A stretch of 64,000 bases of DNA from Prevotella sp. ne3005 (lineage in GTDB: Bacteria; Bacteroidota; Bacteroidia; Bacteroidales; Bacteroidaceae): the NCBI RefSeq assembly GCF_900110085.1, contig NZ_FOCK01000004.1, forward strand, positions 186,001 to 250,000, given 5' to 3'. The position numbers were made by a program, and so were the translations under genes. Below are positions 26,964 to 36,227 of this stretch, piece after piece (position 1 is the first letter of the stretch; each line of letters starts with the position of its first letter). The notes below the pieces were generated by a model, which made no database searches, was not told the DNA's origin, and saw only the letters and a list, made by a program, of their open reading frames with translations.

Positions 26964-29090
26964 ATGAAAAAGTTTTTTCTATTGGTTTTACCCTTCTACC
27001 TTTTTACTTGTTTACCTATAAAGGCTGATGAGGGTATGTGGACACTGTATAATCTGCCCAATGCCGTCTATGAGACGATGAAGCAGGAGAATTACGAGTT
27101 GCCTTACGGAGCACTCTATCAGGGCGATGATGCCATTAAGAACTGCGTCGTCAACTTTGGCGGCTACTGTTCTGGCGTGGTGGTATCTCCTGACGGACTC
27201 GTGTTTACTAATCATCATTGTGGCTTTGAGGCTATCCGCAGTCACTCTACTGTGGAGCACGACTATATGTTGAATGGCTTTGTGTCGAACTCATATGAGG
27301 AAGAACTGCCCAACAAGAACCTCTTCGTCAGTTTCATGGTGGAGCAGAAGGACATCACAGCCTATCTCAACAGCCTCGGACTTGACAAGATTGCAGAGGG
27401 CAAGCGTAGTCATTTCGTCGATTCCATCGAGAATGTGATGCTGAAGGAGATTGAAAAGCAGGACTCTACCCTCCGTGTGGAGATCAAGCCTTTCTATGAG
27501 GGAAACCAGTATTACCTGACCACCTATCGTGACTATAACGATGTACGCCTGGTGTTCGCCCTGCCCAAGTCGATGGGTAAGTTTGGTGGTGAGACCGATA
27601 ACTGGATGTGGCCCCGCCAGACCTGTGACTTCTCCGTGTTCCGTATCTATGTAGACCCCAAGACGGGCGGTCCTGCCAAGTATTCGAAGGATAATGTACC
27701 CATGAAAGCGAAGAAATGGGCACCTGTATCGCTGCAAGGCTATGTGCCAGGATCGTTCTCGATGACCATCGGCTACCCTGGAAGCACCAGCCGTTATCTC
27801 TCGAGCTATGGTATCAAGGAGCGTCGCGATGCAGACAACGAGCCACGCTATAAGACCCGTGAGGTAAAACAGAATATCATGATCCGCCACATGAGAGCCG
27901 ACGAGGCTGTACGTATCAAGTACGATTCGAAGTATGCCCAGAGCTCCAACTACTGGAAGAACTCCATCGGTATGAACAAATGTATCGACAGCATCGGACT
28001 GATTCAGCAGAAAGCCCAGTTCGAGCAGAAGATCCGCCAGTGGCAGGACTCTACAGGCTTCCTGAAGGGAAAACTTGATTTTGCCAAATTGGAGCAACTC
28101 TACCAGAAGCGTTTCAAGGCTGTACGTGCCTTGACATTCTATAGCGAGACCTTTGGTAGGAGAAACACCGACGAGATGACCCGCAGAGCTGTCCGCGTAC
28201 AGAATGGTGCCATCATCAACGGTAAGGACGGTAAGCCTAAGTCGCATTATATTGAGTTCAAGAACAACAGCGACGAATGGGATTACGATACTGACCGCGA
28301 GATTCTCGCTGCCCTGCTGAAACATTACCGCGAGCAAGTGGAGGTCAAATACCAGCCAGATTTCTTTAATGTCATCGACCACGATTTCAAGGGCGACTAC
28401 CAGAAGTTTGTCGACCATATCTATAAGAAGTCAAAGCTGATGAAGAGCGACAAGAAGATCTATGTGAACAAGAAAGGTTATCACAAGGATCCTGGTGTGG
28501 TCTATGGCGAGAGCCTGGTGAGCACCTTAGCCGACATCCAGGCCGACATTGTGGAAACCTACGATTCCATCGAGGTCTTAGAGCGTTATCTCTGTGCTGC
28601 CAAACTGCGTATGGAAGAAGATATGCCCAACTACAGCGATGCCAACTTCACCATGCGACTCTCTTACGGACAGGTGGGCGAATACCTGTTGGCAGGACAG
28701 CCCTCAGGCTACTACACCACCGCCGAGAGCATCGTGGAGAAGATGGACAAGGCCAGCCAGATTATCGACTACGAGGCAGAGCCCATCATGAAGGAACTGC
28801 TATCTGTCAAGGACTTCGGAAAGTATACCGATAAGACCACTGGCAAGATGCACCTCTGCTTCCTCTCCAACAATGATATCACTGGCGGCAACTCTGGTTC
28901 ACCGATGTTCAACGGCAAGGGTGAACTGATAGGTCTGGCCTTCGATGGCAACTGGGATAGCCTCTCGTCAGACATCTTCTTCGACAAGCAGTTGGCACGT
29001 TGCATAGGTGTCGATATCCGCTATGTGCTCTATATGATGGAGTCATGGGGCAAGGCCGACCGCCTGCTGAAAGAGATCAACGCGAAGTAA
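26964..29090 (+). CDS. S46-family dipeptidyl-peptidase, DPP7-like
   Basis: A 708-residue secreted serine peptidase that removes dipeptides from the N-terminus of peptides in the periplasm. The catalytic His is H85 in FTNHHCG, and the Ser is S644 in GGNSGSP. The residue 18 positions after the Ser is Gly662 (FDGNW); in the characterised enzymes this position is Gly in DPP7 and Arg in DPP11, so a DPP7-type preference for aliphatic or aromatic P1 residues is inferred. The signal-peptide core LPFYLFTCLP (residues 9-18) is encoded by a reversed octamer repeat. The stop codon starts another octamer array. Confidence 0.9.
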   Translation: MKKFFLLVLPFYLFTCLPIKADEGMWTLYNLPNAVYETMKQENYELPYGALYQGDDAIKNCVVNFGGYCSGVVVSPDGLVFTNHHCGFEAIRSHSTVEHDYMLNGFVSNSYEEELPNKNLFVSFMVEQKDITAYLNSLGLDKIAEGKRSHFVDSIENVMLKEIEKQDSTLRVEIKPFYEGNQYYLTTYRDYNDVRLVFALPKSMGKFGGETDNWMWPRQTCDFSVFRIYVDPKTGGPAKYSKDNVPMKAKKWAPVSLQGYVPGSFSMTIGYPGSTSRYLSSYGIKERRDADNEPRYKTREVKQNIMIRHMRADEAVRIKYDSKYAQSSNYWKNSIGMNKCIDSIGLIQQKAQFEQKIRQWQDSTGFLKGKLDFAKLEQLYQKRFKAVRALTFYSETFGRRNTDEMTRRAVRVQNGAIINGKDGKPKSHYIEFKNNSDEWDYDTDREILAALLKHYREQVEVKYQPDFFNVIDHDFKGDYQKFVDHIYKKSKLMKSDKKIYVNKKGYHKDPGVVYGESLVSTLADIQADIVETYDSIEVLERYLCAAKLRMEEDMPNYSDANFTMRLSYGQVGEYLLAGQPSGYYTTAESIVEKMDKASQIIDYEAEPIMKELLSVKDFGKYTDKTTGKMHLCFLSNNDITGGNSGSPMFNGKGELIGLAFDGNWDSLSSDIFFDKQLARCIGVDIRYVLYMMESWGKADRLLKEINAK
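26983..27016 (-). repeat. Reversed octamer units inside the S46 signal peptide
   Basis: Read on the minus strand the bases form GTAAACAA, GTAAAAAG, GTAGAAGG and GTAAAACC, the same family as the junction arrays. On the coding strand they spell the hydrophobic signal-peptide core. Confidence 0.65.
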
Positions 29091-29132
29091 AGGTAAAAAG
29101 GTAAAAAAGTAAAAGGGTAAAAGGGTAAGAGC
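29087..29132 (+). repeat. Octamer array between S46 peptidase and GH2-like genes
   Basis: It begins with GTAAAG containing the upstream TAA stop, then GTAAAAAG, GTAAAAAA, GTAAAAGG, GTAAAAGG, GTAAGAGC. It ends about 23 bp before the next ATG. Confidence 0.8.
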
Positions 29133-29154
29133 TCAAGAATAAACTGAAGACCAA

Positions 29155-31749
29155 ATGAAAAAACTAACTACGTTACTACTAATGACTGTCCTCTGCCTGC
29201 ATGTTCAGGCAGAGGATCAGTCGAAACGAATCAACCTGAGCGGCACATGGCAGTTTGCCCTCGACCGTCAGGGCACCCTCAAGGCTGGCGATCCGCTGGC
29301 AGACACCATCCTCCTGCCAGGAACTACCGACACCAACAAAAAGGGTGATTTCACCGCAAAAAGCGAGGAGACCACCTTCCTGACGCGCCCTTGGTCATAT
29401 AAGGGTCGTGCCTGGTATCAGCGCGAGGTTAACATCCCCGCCAGTTGGAAGGGAAAACCCGTCTACCTCTTCTTGGAGCGCACCAAACCATCGGAGGTCT
29501 ATGTAGACGGCAAGCTCGCAGGAAGCAGTAATGACATCTCCACTCCACAGGTATTTAACCTTGCGAAAAGTCTCACCCCTGGTAAACACCAGCTGACTAT
29601 CATGGTCGACAACGGCAGCGGAGTGCCCAAGCAACTTTATGAGAGCAGTCATGCCTATACCGAGAGTACCCAGACCAATTGGAACGGTATCATCGGAAAA
29701 ATCGAGTTGTCGACATCCTTACCAAGCGCTCCTGTCGCCAAGGAGATTCATTCGAACTTCAAGAATTTCTGTATCAAGGGACAACATTTCTATGCCAACG
29801 GACATCCCATCTTCCTCCGAGGCAAGCACGATGCCTGCGTCTGGCCATTGACGGGACATGTGGCGATGGATGTCGAGTCATGGCGCGACTATCTTGGTAC
29901 TTGCGATGCCTATGGCATCAACCATATCCGCTTCCACTCCTGGTGCCCACCAGAGGCTGCTTTCGTGGCTGCTGATGAATTCGGCATCATCATGCAGCCA
30001 GAGCTTCCCTTCTGGGGCAGCTTCGATGAGAAGGACGATACGCTCATGACCTTCCTCCATAAAGAGGGAGAAAATATCCTACGCACCTATGGTCATCACC
30101 CTTCCTTCCGCATGTTTGCCTTAGGCAATGAACTTTGGGGCAGCATCGAGAAAATGGCAGAGTTCATCGAGGACTTCCGCAAGATAGCCCCAGACAAGGT
30201 TTACACCTTCGGCTCCAACTACTACCTCGGTTATCAAGGCGTGAAGAAAGGCATGGACTACTTTACCACCTGTCGTGTAGGCGGTGAGGGCTGGGGCAAC
30301 TACAACACCCATACCCGTGGCTCGTTCTCGTTTGCCGATGCTGCTGACGGTGGTATGATCAACCACTTCTACCCCAACACAATGATGAACTTCGAGGAAG
30401 GCTGTAAGCTGGCATTCCCTGAGGGTGAGCCGTGGACCAAGGCCGTACCTGTCATCTCGCACGAGACTGCCCAGTTCCAGACCTACCCCGACTTCGATGA
30501 AATCAAGAAATATACGGGCGTGCTCTATCCTTATAATATGGAGGTGTTCCGCTCTCGTCTGGAGAAGGCTGGCATGTCAGATCAGGCCAAGGACTTCCAT
30601 CAGGCCAGCGGACTCTGGTCGCTCCAGCTCTACAAGCAGGATATCGAGATGGACCTCCGTACCAAGAATATGGCTGGCTTCCAACTCCTTGACCTGCAGG
30701 ATTACCCTGGGCAAGGCTCTGCTTATGTCGGCATCCTCGATGCCTTTATGGAGCCTAAAGGTCTCTGCACGGAAAGAGAGTGGCGCCAGTGGTGTGCCCC
30801 CGTGGTGCCCCTGCTGATTGCCGACCGCTTCTGCTTTACCAACGAGGGAGGGCTACACGCTTGGATTCAGGTGGCCAACTACAGTGGACAGTCGCTGAAT
30901 GGCAAGACCCTCCGTTGGGAACTCACAGCGACAGAAACCGTCAGCTCTGGCGAAATAAAACTCCCCTCTACCGAGGGACTCTTCACGGCTGGGGAGCTGA
31001 ATGTCGACTTGTCGGCCTTTACCAAGCCTACGCAGTTGCAGCTTAGCCTCAGCATTGATGAAACGGAGTATTTCGGAGTGCCCTATCACAACACCTACGA
31101 CCTCTGGGTCTATCCCTCATGGGTCGACCTGAGTAAGTTGGAAAGTATGGTGACGGTGACCAATGTGCTCGATGAGAGAGCCATCGCCCAGTTGGAGAAA
31201 GGCGAAAGTGTGTTGCTAATGCCCGACTCTACGGACCTCTGCGTTGGCGGACTCTTTACCACCGACTACTGGAACTACCGTATGTTCAAGACCATCTCGG
31301 AGAATAACAAGAAGAGTGTTTCGCCTGGTACGCTGGGTATCCTGACAGATCCGAAGCATCCTATCTTCAAGAGCTTCCCCACCCAGATGCATACCAACTG
31401 GCAGTGGTTCCCCATTATCAAAGCCAGCCACCCGATGATGCTCGACAATACGGGTAAGGACTACCGCCCCATCGTACAGGTTATCGACAACATCGAGCGT
31501 AACCATAAGCTCGGACTCGTCTTCGAGTTCCAGATTGGCAATGGCAAACTGCTCGTCTGCATGGCCGACCTCGAGGCTGCCTCATCCTATCCCGAGGGTC
31601 GCGCCTTCTATCGCAGTGTGTTGGAATACATCACTTCCCCAGACTTCGCCCCCAAGACCCATATCACACTGGAGGACTTCCAGAAGCTGATGACCACGCC
31701 TGTTACGGAAGGAAAGATCGGAGAACTGAACAATATCTCACCTTATTAA
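29155..31749 (+). CDS. GH2-like glycoside hydrolase
   Basis: An 864-residue secreted enzyme with signal peptide MKKLTTLLLMTVLCLHVQA. An N-terminal GH2 sugar-binding jelly roll (about 25-185, YVDGKLAGSSNDISTPQVF) leads into a TIM-barrel part with GKHDACVWPL and HIRFHSWCPPEAAFVAADE. The acid/base Glu is E326 in ALGNELWGS, the usual GH2 NE motif. The nucleophile is expected after VISHETAQFQTYPDF (H-E pair), less certain. Beta-galactosidase, glucuronidase and mannosidase activities occur in the family and cannot be separated by eye. Probably periplasmic; cotranscription with the S46 gene is plausible because no promoter is visible between them. Confidence 0.8.
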   Translation: MKKLTTLLLMTVLCLHVQAEDQSKRINLSGTWQFALDRQGTLKAGDPLADTILLPGTTDTNKKGDFTAKSEETTFLTRPWSYKGRAWYQREVNIPASWKGKPVYLFLERTKPSEVYVDGKLAGSSNDISTPQVFNLAKSLTPGKHQLTIMVDNGSGVPKQLYESSHAYTESTQTNWNGIIGKIELSTSLPSAPVAKEIHSNFKNFCIKGQHFYANGHPIFLRGKHDACVWPLTGHVAMDVESWRDYLGTCDAYGINHIRFHSWCPPEAAFVAADEFGIIMQPELPFWGSFDEKDDTLMTFLHKEGENILRTYGHHPSFRMFALGNELWGSIEKMAEFIEDFRKIAPDKVYTFGSNYYLGYQGVKKGMDYFTTCRVGGEGWGNYNTHTRGSFSFADAADGGMINHFYPNTMMNFEEGCKLAFPEGEPWTKAVPVISHETAQFQTYPDFDEIKKYTGVLYPYNMEVFRSRLEKAGMSDQAKDFHQASGLWSLQLYKQDIEMDLRTKNMAGFQLLDLQDYPGQGSAYVGILDAFMEPKGLCTEREWRQWCAPVVPLLIADRFCFTNEGGLHAWIQVANYSGQSLNGKTLRWELTATETVSSGEIKLPSTEGLFTAGELNVDLSAFTKPTQLQLSLSIDETEYFGVPYHNTYDLWVYPSWVDLSKLESMVTVTNVLDERAIAQLEKGESVLLMPDSTDLCVGGLFTTDYWNYRMFKTISENNKKSVSPGTLGILTDPKHPIFKSFPTQMHTNWQWFPIIKASHPMMLDNTGKDYRPIVQVIDNIERNHKLGLVFEFQIGNGKLLVCMADLEAASSYPEGRAFYRSVLEYITSPDFAPKTHITLEDFQKLMTTPVTEGKIGELNNISPY

Positions 31750-31754
31750 TAATA

Positions 31755-31782
31755 AAGAAGCCCCGCAATCGCGGAGCTTCTT
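31755..31782. terminator. Bidirectional terminator between GH2-like and LOG genes
   Basis: AAGAAGCCCCGC pairs with GCGGAGCTTCTT around AATC with one C-A mismatch. It lies between convergent genes and abuts the LOG stop codon. Nearly the same sequence recurs at 35026-35053. Confidence 0.85.
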
Positions 31783-32313
31783 CTATGATATGAGGCGGCT
31801 GATTTCTTCAATGGAGTCAGCCACTTTGATATACTGCCGCCAGTCACCACGAATCATCCCCTTTGCCTGCAAGCCATCGAGTAAGGCTATAAGATCATTC
31901 CAGAAACCTTTCATATTGTATAGGATGACAGGTTTGTGATGATATCCTATCGTGGCGGAGGCTGCCACCGTAAACACCTCATCGATGGTGCCTATGCCAC
32001 CTGGCAGGGCGATAAATACGTCGCTCTGATCCATCATCAGCTGCTTACGGTCTGTGAGGTTATCACACGGAATCTCTATTTCTACATAGTCACTGATACG
32101 CCCTGTCTCCTCGACTTTAGTCGGTATCACACCAATTGTGCGACCTCCAGCCTCTTTTGTTGCCTTGCCAACACACTCCATGAGGCCTTGGTTCACACCA
32201 CCAAAGACTATCGTATGACCATTCTCTGCAGCCCACTTTCCCAACGCTTCCGTCATGGTGAAGAACTCAGGGTCTATCTGCTGATTTGCCGAACAAAATA
32301 CACATATTTTCAT
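31783..32313 (-). CDS. LOG-family protein (TIGR00730 type, nucleotide 5'-monophosphate phosphoribohydrolase-like)
   Basis: A 176-residue cytosolic Rossmann-fold protein. The ATG at 32313 gives MKICVFCSANQQIDPEF, the normal family start; the upstream extension is rejected because it crosses the promoter. The family signature PGGIGTIDEVF and GGVNQGLMECVGKA are present. Relatives release ribose 5-phosphate from cytokinin nucleotides or AMP/GMP; the bacterial role is often nucleotide salvage. It is divergent from the flavodoxin-like lipoprotein gene, and their promoters overlap. Confidence 0.88.
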   Translation of the reverse strand: MKICVFCSANQQIDPEFFTMTEALGKWAAENGHTIVFGGVNQGLMECVGKATKEAGGRTIGVIPTKVEETGRISDYVEIEIPCDNLTDRKQLMMDQSDVFIALPGGIGTIDEVFTVAASATIGYHHKPVILYNMKGFWNDLIALLDGLQAKGMIRGDWRQYIKVADSIEEISRLIS

Positions 32314-32318
32314 AATGC

Positions 32319-32349
32319 TTGCAAAATTACTATTTTTTTTGTAACTTTG
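32319..32349 (+). promoter_or_regulatory. Promoter of flavodoxin-like lipoprotein gene
   Basis: TTG at 32319-32321, a 20-bp gap, then TAACTTTG at 32342-32349. It interlocks with the minus-strand LOG promoter. Confidence 0.7.
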
Positions 32350-32352
32350 CAA
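32322..32352 (-). promoter_or_regulatory. Promoter of LOG-family gene
   Basis: Minus strand: TTG at 32350-32352, a 20-bp gap, then TAATTTTG at 32322-32329, ending 8 bp before the ATG. Confidence 0.65.
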
Positions 32353-32398
32353 GCGAAATGAGGAAATAAGAAGTATAAACCATAAAATAATTGAACTT

Positions 32399-33223
32399 AT
32401 GAAGAAGTTATTATTATCACTCGCTGTGGTAGCTGGTATGACTACAGCATGTACACAACAGAAGGCTGTGGAGAAGACCAATCGTCAGCTGGTGCTTTAT
32501 TATTCTGAGAACGGAACCACCAAGGCGGTGGCAGAGGAGTTACAGAAACAACTGGGTGCTGACATCGAAGCCATCGAGGCAGTAGAGCCTTACAGTGGTA
32601 ACTTCCAGGCAACTATCGAGCGCTGCAACAAAGAGAGGGAAAGTGGTCAGACGCCAGCCTTGAAGGCTCTCCAGTCTAATATTGCTGATTACGATACCAT
32701 CTACCTGGGTTATCCCATTTGGTTTGGTACATACGCCTTGCCTATTGCCACGCTTGTCAAAGAACAGACTTTCGAAGGTAAGACCATCATCCCCTTCTGC
32801 TCTTTCGGAAGTGGTGGTCTGAACACCTCGACAGCTGATCTGGAGAAAGCCCTGCCTAAGGCCAATATTCTGAAGGGGTATGGTGTTCGTACGGCTCGAG
32901 TAGCCTCTGCTGCAAAGGAACTGAATCGCTTCCTGATTGAGAATGGCTATAAGGAAGGAAGTGTAGAGGAGTTGCCAGAGTATTCTGCCCAACAGCCTGT
33001 GACAAAAGAGGAGAAAGCTATCTTTGATGCCGCTTGCTCAGATTACCAGTTCCCCCTCGGCACACCTGAGACCGTTGGCAAACGTGAGACAAGCGAGAGC
33101 ACCGATTATCAGTTTGTCGTCAAGAGCAAAGGCCAGAATGGTGAAGAGGCCACTTCAACCATCTTTGTCACCGTAAGTAAGGAAGAAGGTGCTAAGCCGG
33201 AATTCACAGAGGTTGTAAGATAA
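32399..33223 (+). CDS. Flavodoxin-like lipoprotein
   Basis: A 274-residue predicted lipoprotein (TTAC, Cys18). Residues about 28-185 form a flavodoxin-type domain: LVLYYSENGTTKAVAEEL is the FMN phosphate-binding loop, IYLGYPIWFGTYALP the second flavin loop, and CSFGSGGLNTS the third. A C-terminal part (about 190-274) has no recognised domain. Such proteins bind FMN and carry electrons; here the lipid anchor places it in the cell envelope, facing the periplasm. The DEAD-box helicase starts 5 bp later, so the two share a transcript despite unrelated roles. Confidence 0.8.
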   Translation: MKKLLLSLAVVAGMTTACTQQKAVEKTNRQLVLYYSENGTTKAVAEELQKQLGADIEAIEAVEPYSGNFQATIERCNKERESGQTPALKALQSNIADYDTIYLGYPIWFGTYALPIATLVKEQTFEGKTIIPFCSFGSGGLNTSTADLEKALPKANILKGYGVRTARVASAAKELNRFLIENGYKEGSVEELPEYSAQQPVTKEEKAIFDAACSDYQFPLGTPETVGKRETSESTDYQFVVKSKGQNGEEATSTIFVTVSKEEGAKPEFTEVVR

Positions 33224-33228
33224 GGCGG

Positions 33229-35025
33229 ATGAGGTCATTCGAAGAATTAGGCGTCTGCGAGGAGATTCGCAAGGCCATTGAAGAGTTAGGATTTGTGCAG
33301 CCGATGCCTGTGCAAGAGGCAGTGATTCCGTATCTGTTAGGCAACGAAAATGATGTGATTGCTCTTGCCCAGACGGGAACGGGTAAGACTGCCGCCTTCG
33401 GCATCCCCCTGCTGGAGCGCATCGACACCTCACGCCGTGAGACTCAGGCATTGGTACTCTCGCCAACGCGTGAGCTCTGTTTGCAGATTACCGACGATCT
33501 GCGTGACTTCGCCAAATATATGGATGGCATACACGTGGAGGCTGTCTACGGTGGTGCTGCGATAGAGCCCCAGATGAGAGCCCTGAAGAAGGGCGTGGAG
33601 ATCATCGTGGCAACGCCTGGTAGATTGGTGGATCTGATGCATCGTGGCTATGCTCGTCTGGACTATGTGTCGAATATCGTGCTCGACGAGGCCGACGAGA
33701 TGCTGAATATGGGCTTCTCGGATAGTATCAACGAGATATTCGAGTCGCTCTCAGTTGATCACCATACCCTGATGTTCTCTGCCACCATGAGTAAAGAGGT
33801 GGAGCGCGTGGCCAAGAAATACCTGAACAACTATCAGGAGATTGTAGTGGGTAGCCGTAATGAGGGAGCGGAGAACGTGAACCATATCTATTATATGGTG
33901 AATGCCAAGGACAAGTATCTTGCCCTAAAGCGCATCGTAGACTACTATCCGCGTATCTTTGCCATCATCTTCTGTCGCACGAAAGTCGAGACACAGGAGA
34001 TTGCCGACAAGCTCATCAAGGACGGCTATAATGCCGAGTCGCTGCATGGTGACCTGAGTCAGCAGCAGCGCGACCTGACGATGCAGAAATTCCGCAACCA
34101 CCTGACGCAGTTGCTGGTGGCTACAGATGTGGCAGCCCGAGGACTGGATGTGGATGATCTGACACACGTCATCAACTTCGGATTGCCTGATGATATCGAG
34201 AACTACACGCATCGCTCTGGTCGTACTGGCAGAGCAGGAAAGAAAGGTACATCGATTTCCATTGTCCACTCTCGTGAGAAGTTCAAGATCCGTAATATTG
34301 AAAAGGAGATTGGCAAGGAGTTCGTGAAAGCAGAGATTCCTTCGGCTGAGGAAATCTGCAAGAAGCAGCTCTACAAGGTGATGGACCAGATCGTAAAGAC
34401 AGATGTAGACGATGAGGAGATTGCACCCTTCATGCAGGATATCAACCGCTATTTCGAGTATATCGACAAAGAAGAACTCATCAAGAAAATAGTATCATTA
34501 GAGTTTGGTAAGTTCCTGGCCTACTATGCCGAAGCACCTGAGATCGAAGAGGTGAAACCCGATAAAAAGGAGAAGAAGCCCCAGAGCGACAAGCAGAAAC
34601 TGCAGAACAAAGCACAGAAAGGCTATCGCCGCCTGTTCATCAACCTCGGCAAGCGCGATGGCTTCTATCCTGGTGAACTGATGCAGACGCTGAACCGTTT
34701 TGTGGGTGGCCGTCAGGAGGTGGGGCATATCGACCTGCTTGATACCATCTCTTATTTCGAAGTACCCGAGAAGGATGCCAAGAAGGTGATGATTCAACTG
34801 TCTGGCATCAGATATAAAGGCCGCACCGTGCGCTGCAATGATGCGGATGAGGGTGGAAAGCCATCTGAAGGCAGATCAGCAAAGTCAGGATCAAAGCCCA
34901 AACATCCCCAAAAGGACGACTGGCGCGGATTGATGGAAAGAGCCCAACGTGGTTTCAAGGGGCCAGAGCCTGATTTCAGCGAAGAAGGTTGGGCGATGCG
35001 TAAACCCCGAAAGAAAAAGAAATAA
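33229..35025 (+). CDS. DEAD-box ATP-dependent RNA helicase with DbpA-type C-terminal domain
   Basis: A 598-residue cytosolic helicase. The Q motif region FVQPMPVQEAVIPYLL precedes Walker A AQTGTGKT (residues 47-54). LDEADEML is motif II, SAT motif III, and HRSGRTGRAGKKG motif VI. After the two RecA domains (to about 365) and a linker, residues about 455-545 form a DbpA/CsdA-type RNA-binding domain (FINLGKRDGFYPGELMQTLN). The C-terminal tail is basic (RKPRKKKK). Likely role: ribosome assembly or mRNA remodelling, as for DeaD/DbpA relatives. Confidence 0.92.
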   Translation: MRSFEELGVCEEIRKAIEELGFVQPMPVQEAVIPYLLGNENDVIALAQTGTGKTAAFGIPLLERIDTSRRETQALVLSPTRELCLQITDDLRDFAKYMDGIHVEAVYGGAAIEPQMRALKKGVEIIVATPGRLVDLMHRGYARLDYVSNIVLDEADEMLNMGFSDSINEIFESLSVDHHTLMFSATMSKEVERVAKKYLNNYQEIVVGSRNEGAENVNHIYYMVNAKDKYLALKRIVDYYPRIFAIIFCRTKVETQEIADKLIKDGYNAESLHGDLSQQQRDLTMQKFRNHLTQLLVATDVAARGLDVDDLTHVINFGLPDDIENYTHRSGRTGRAGKKGTSISIVHSREKFKIRNIEKEIGKEFVKAEIPSAEEICKKQLYKVMDQIVKTDVDDEEIAPFMQDINRYFEYIDKEELIKKIVSLEFGKFLAYYAEAPEIEEVKPDKKEKKPQSDKQKLQNKAQKGYRRLFINLGKRDGFYPGELMQTLNRFVGGRQEVGHIDLLDTISYFEVPEKDAKKVMIQLSGIRYKGRTVRCNDADEGGKPSEGRSAKSGSKPKHPQKDDWRGLMERAQRGFKGPEPDFSEEGWAMRKPRKKKK

Positions 35026-35053
35026 AAGAAGCCCCGCGATTGCGGGGCTTCTT
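35026..35053. terminator. Bidirectional terminator between helicase and flavodiiron genes
   Basis: AAGAAGCCCCGC and GCGGGGCTTCTT form a perfect 12-bp stem with loop GATT. It serves both convergent genes. Confidence 0.92.
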
Positions 35054-35056
35054 GGT

Positions 35057-36223
35057 TTATTTCAGCAAATTATCAGCCAGCTGCTCGAGTTGAGCCTCGT
35101 CGGCCGCCTTCATGCGAGAGCGGATGGTGACCATTGGCTCTACGATTTCACAGTCTTTCAGGGCCTCAATCATGCCACGCATCACGCGACCTGCCGTAGG
35201 CGCCCAACTGCCGTTCTCGACAATGCCGAAGCGACGCTTCTGATAGTTTTTGATCTGAAGGTGGTAGAGGAAGTCGTGCATCACGGGGAACACGCCTGCA
35301 TCGTAGCTCGATGCAGCCACCACAACGGTAGGATAACGGAAAGCATCCTCGATGACCTCGGCCATATCGTCGCGGCTCAGATCGCTCACCACCACCTTCT
35401 TTGCACCCTTCTCGCGGAGAATCTCCCCCAGACGTTCGGCAGCAGCAGCCGTTCCACCGTGAATGCTGGCATAGGCAATGAGTATACCCTCGCTCTCGGG
35501 CTCGTACTTGCTCCAGGTATCGTAGAGTTTGACGGCAGCAGCCAGCTGCTCACCCTTGAGCACAGGACCATGCAGCGGACAGATGGTCTGCACATCAAGT
35601 CCTGCCATCTTCTTGATGACACTCTGCACCTGAGTACCGTATTTGCCACAGATATTAAAGTAGTAACGGCGAGCCTCGCAAGCCCAATCATCAGTCTCGT
35701 TGACCAACGCACCGAATTTACCGAATCCGTCGGCAGAGAAGAGCACTTTGTCCAAGCTATCGTAGCTCATGATGACCTCAGGCCAGTGTATCATCGCTGC
35801 CCCGATAAACTTTAACTCATGACGGCCCAGCGAGAGTGTATCGCCCTCCTTGACGGTGATGACACGCCCCTCAAAGTTGCAGCCTTCGAAGAAGTTGGAA
35901 AGCATCTTCACAGCCTGAGCGCTACACACCAGTTGCAATCCGGGATAAGTCTCCAGCATCCAGGCGATAAGAGCCGAGTGGTCGGGCTCCATGTGGTGAG
36001 CCACCAGATAGTCGGGCTGGCGACCATTGAGTGCAGCCTGCAGGTTTGCCTTCCACGCTTCTCCTTTGCGACGGTCGGCAGTGTCCATGACTGCAATCTT
36101 CTCGTCGTCGATAAGATAGGAGTTATAACTCATGCCTTCAGGCACCACATACTGACTCTCAAACAAATCGATGTCCAGATCGTCGACACCGATGTACTTA
36201 ATGGTATCACTTATCATATTCAT
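35057..36223 (-). CDS. FprA-type flavodiiron protein
   Basis: A 388-residue cytosolic enzyme reducing O2 to water or NO to N2O. The metallo-beta-lactamase-like diiron domain comes first: H77-x-E79-x-D81-H82 in HHMEPDH supplies iron ligands, with later HWPEVIMSYD and PLHGPV. The flavodoxin domain follows (about 245-388): ILIAYASIHGGTAAAAERL binds FMN. For an anaerobe this is an oxygen or NO detoxification enzyme. It follows the PfkB kinase gene by 4 bp, so both are read from the promoter near 37218. Confidence 0.92.
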   Translation of the reverse strand: MNMISDTIKYIGVDDLDIDLFESQYVVPEGMSYNSYLIDDEKIAVMDTADRRKGEAWKANLQAALNGRQPDYLVAHHMEPDHSALIAWMLETYPGLQLVCSAQAVKMLSNFFEGCNFEGRVITVKEGDTLSLGRHELKFIGAAMIHWPEVIMSYDSLDKVLFSADGFGKFGALVNETDDWACEARRYYFNICGKYGTQVQSVIKKMAGLDVQTICPLHGPVLKGEQLAAAVKLYDTWSKYEPESEGILIAYASIHGGTAAAAERLGEILREKGAKKVVVSDLSRDDMAEVIEDAFRYPTVVVAASSYDAGVFPVMHDFLYHLQIKNYQKRRFGIVENGSWAPTAGRVMRGMIEALKDCEIVEPMVTIRSRMKAADEAQLEQLADNLLK

Positions 36224-36227
36224 TGTT

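Noticed and set aside
27291..28418. 375-codon open frame on the minus strand
   Set aside because: It lies wholly inside the S46 peptidase gene, lacks any family motif and has leucine/valine-rich shadow composition.
34949..35815. 288-codon plus-strand frame antisense to the flavodiiron gene
   Set aside because: It crosses the shared terminator and is the shadow of a protein with clear HxExDH and flavodoxin motifs.
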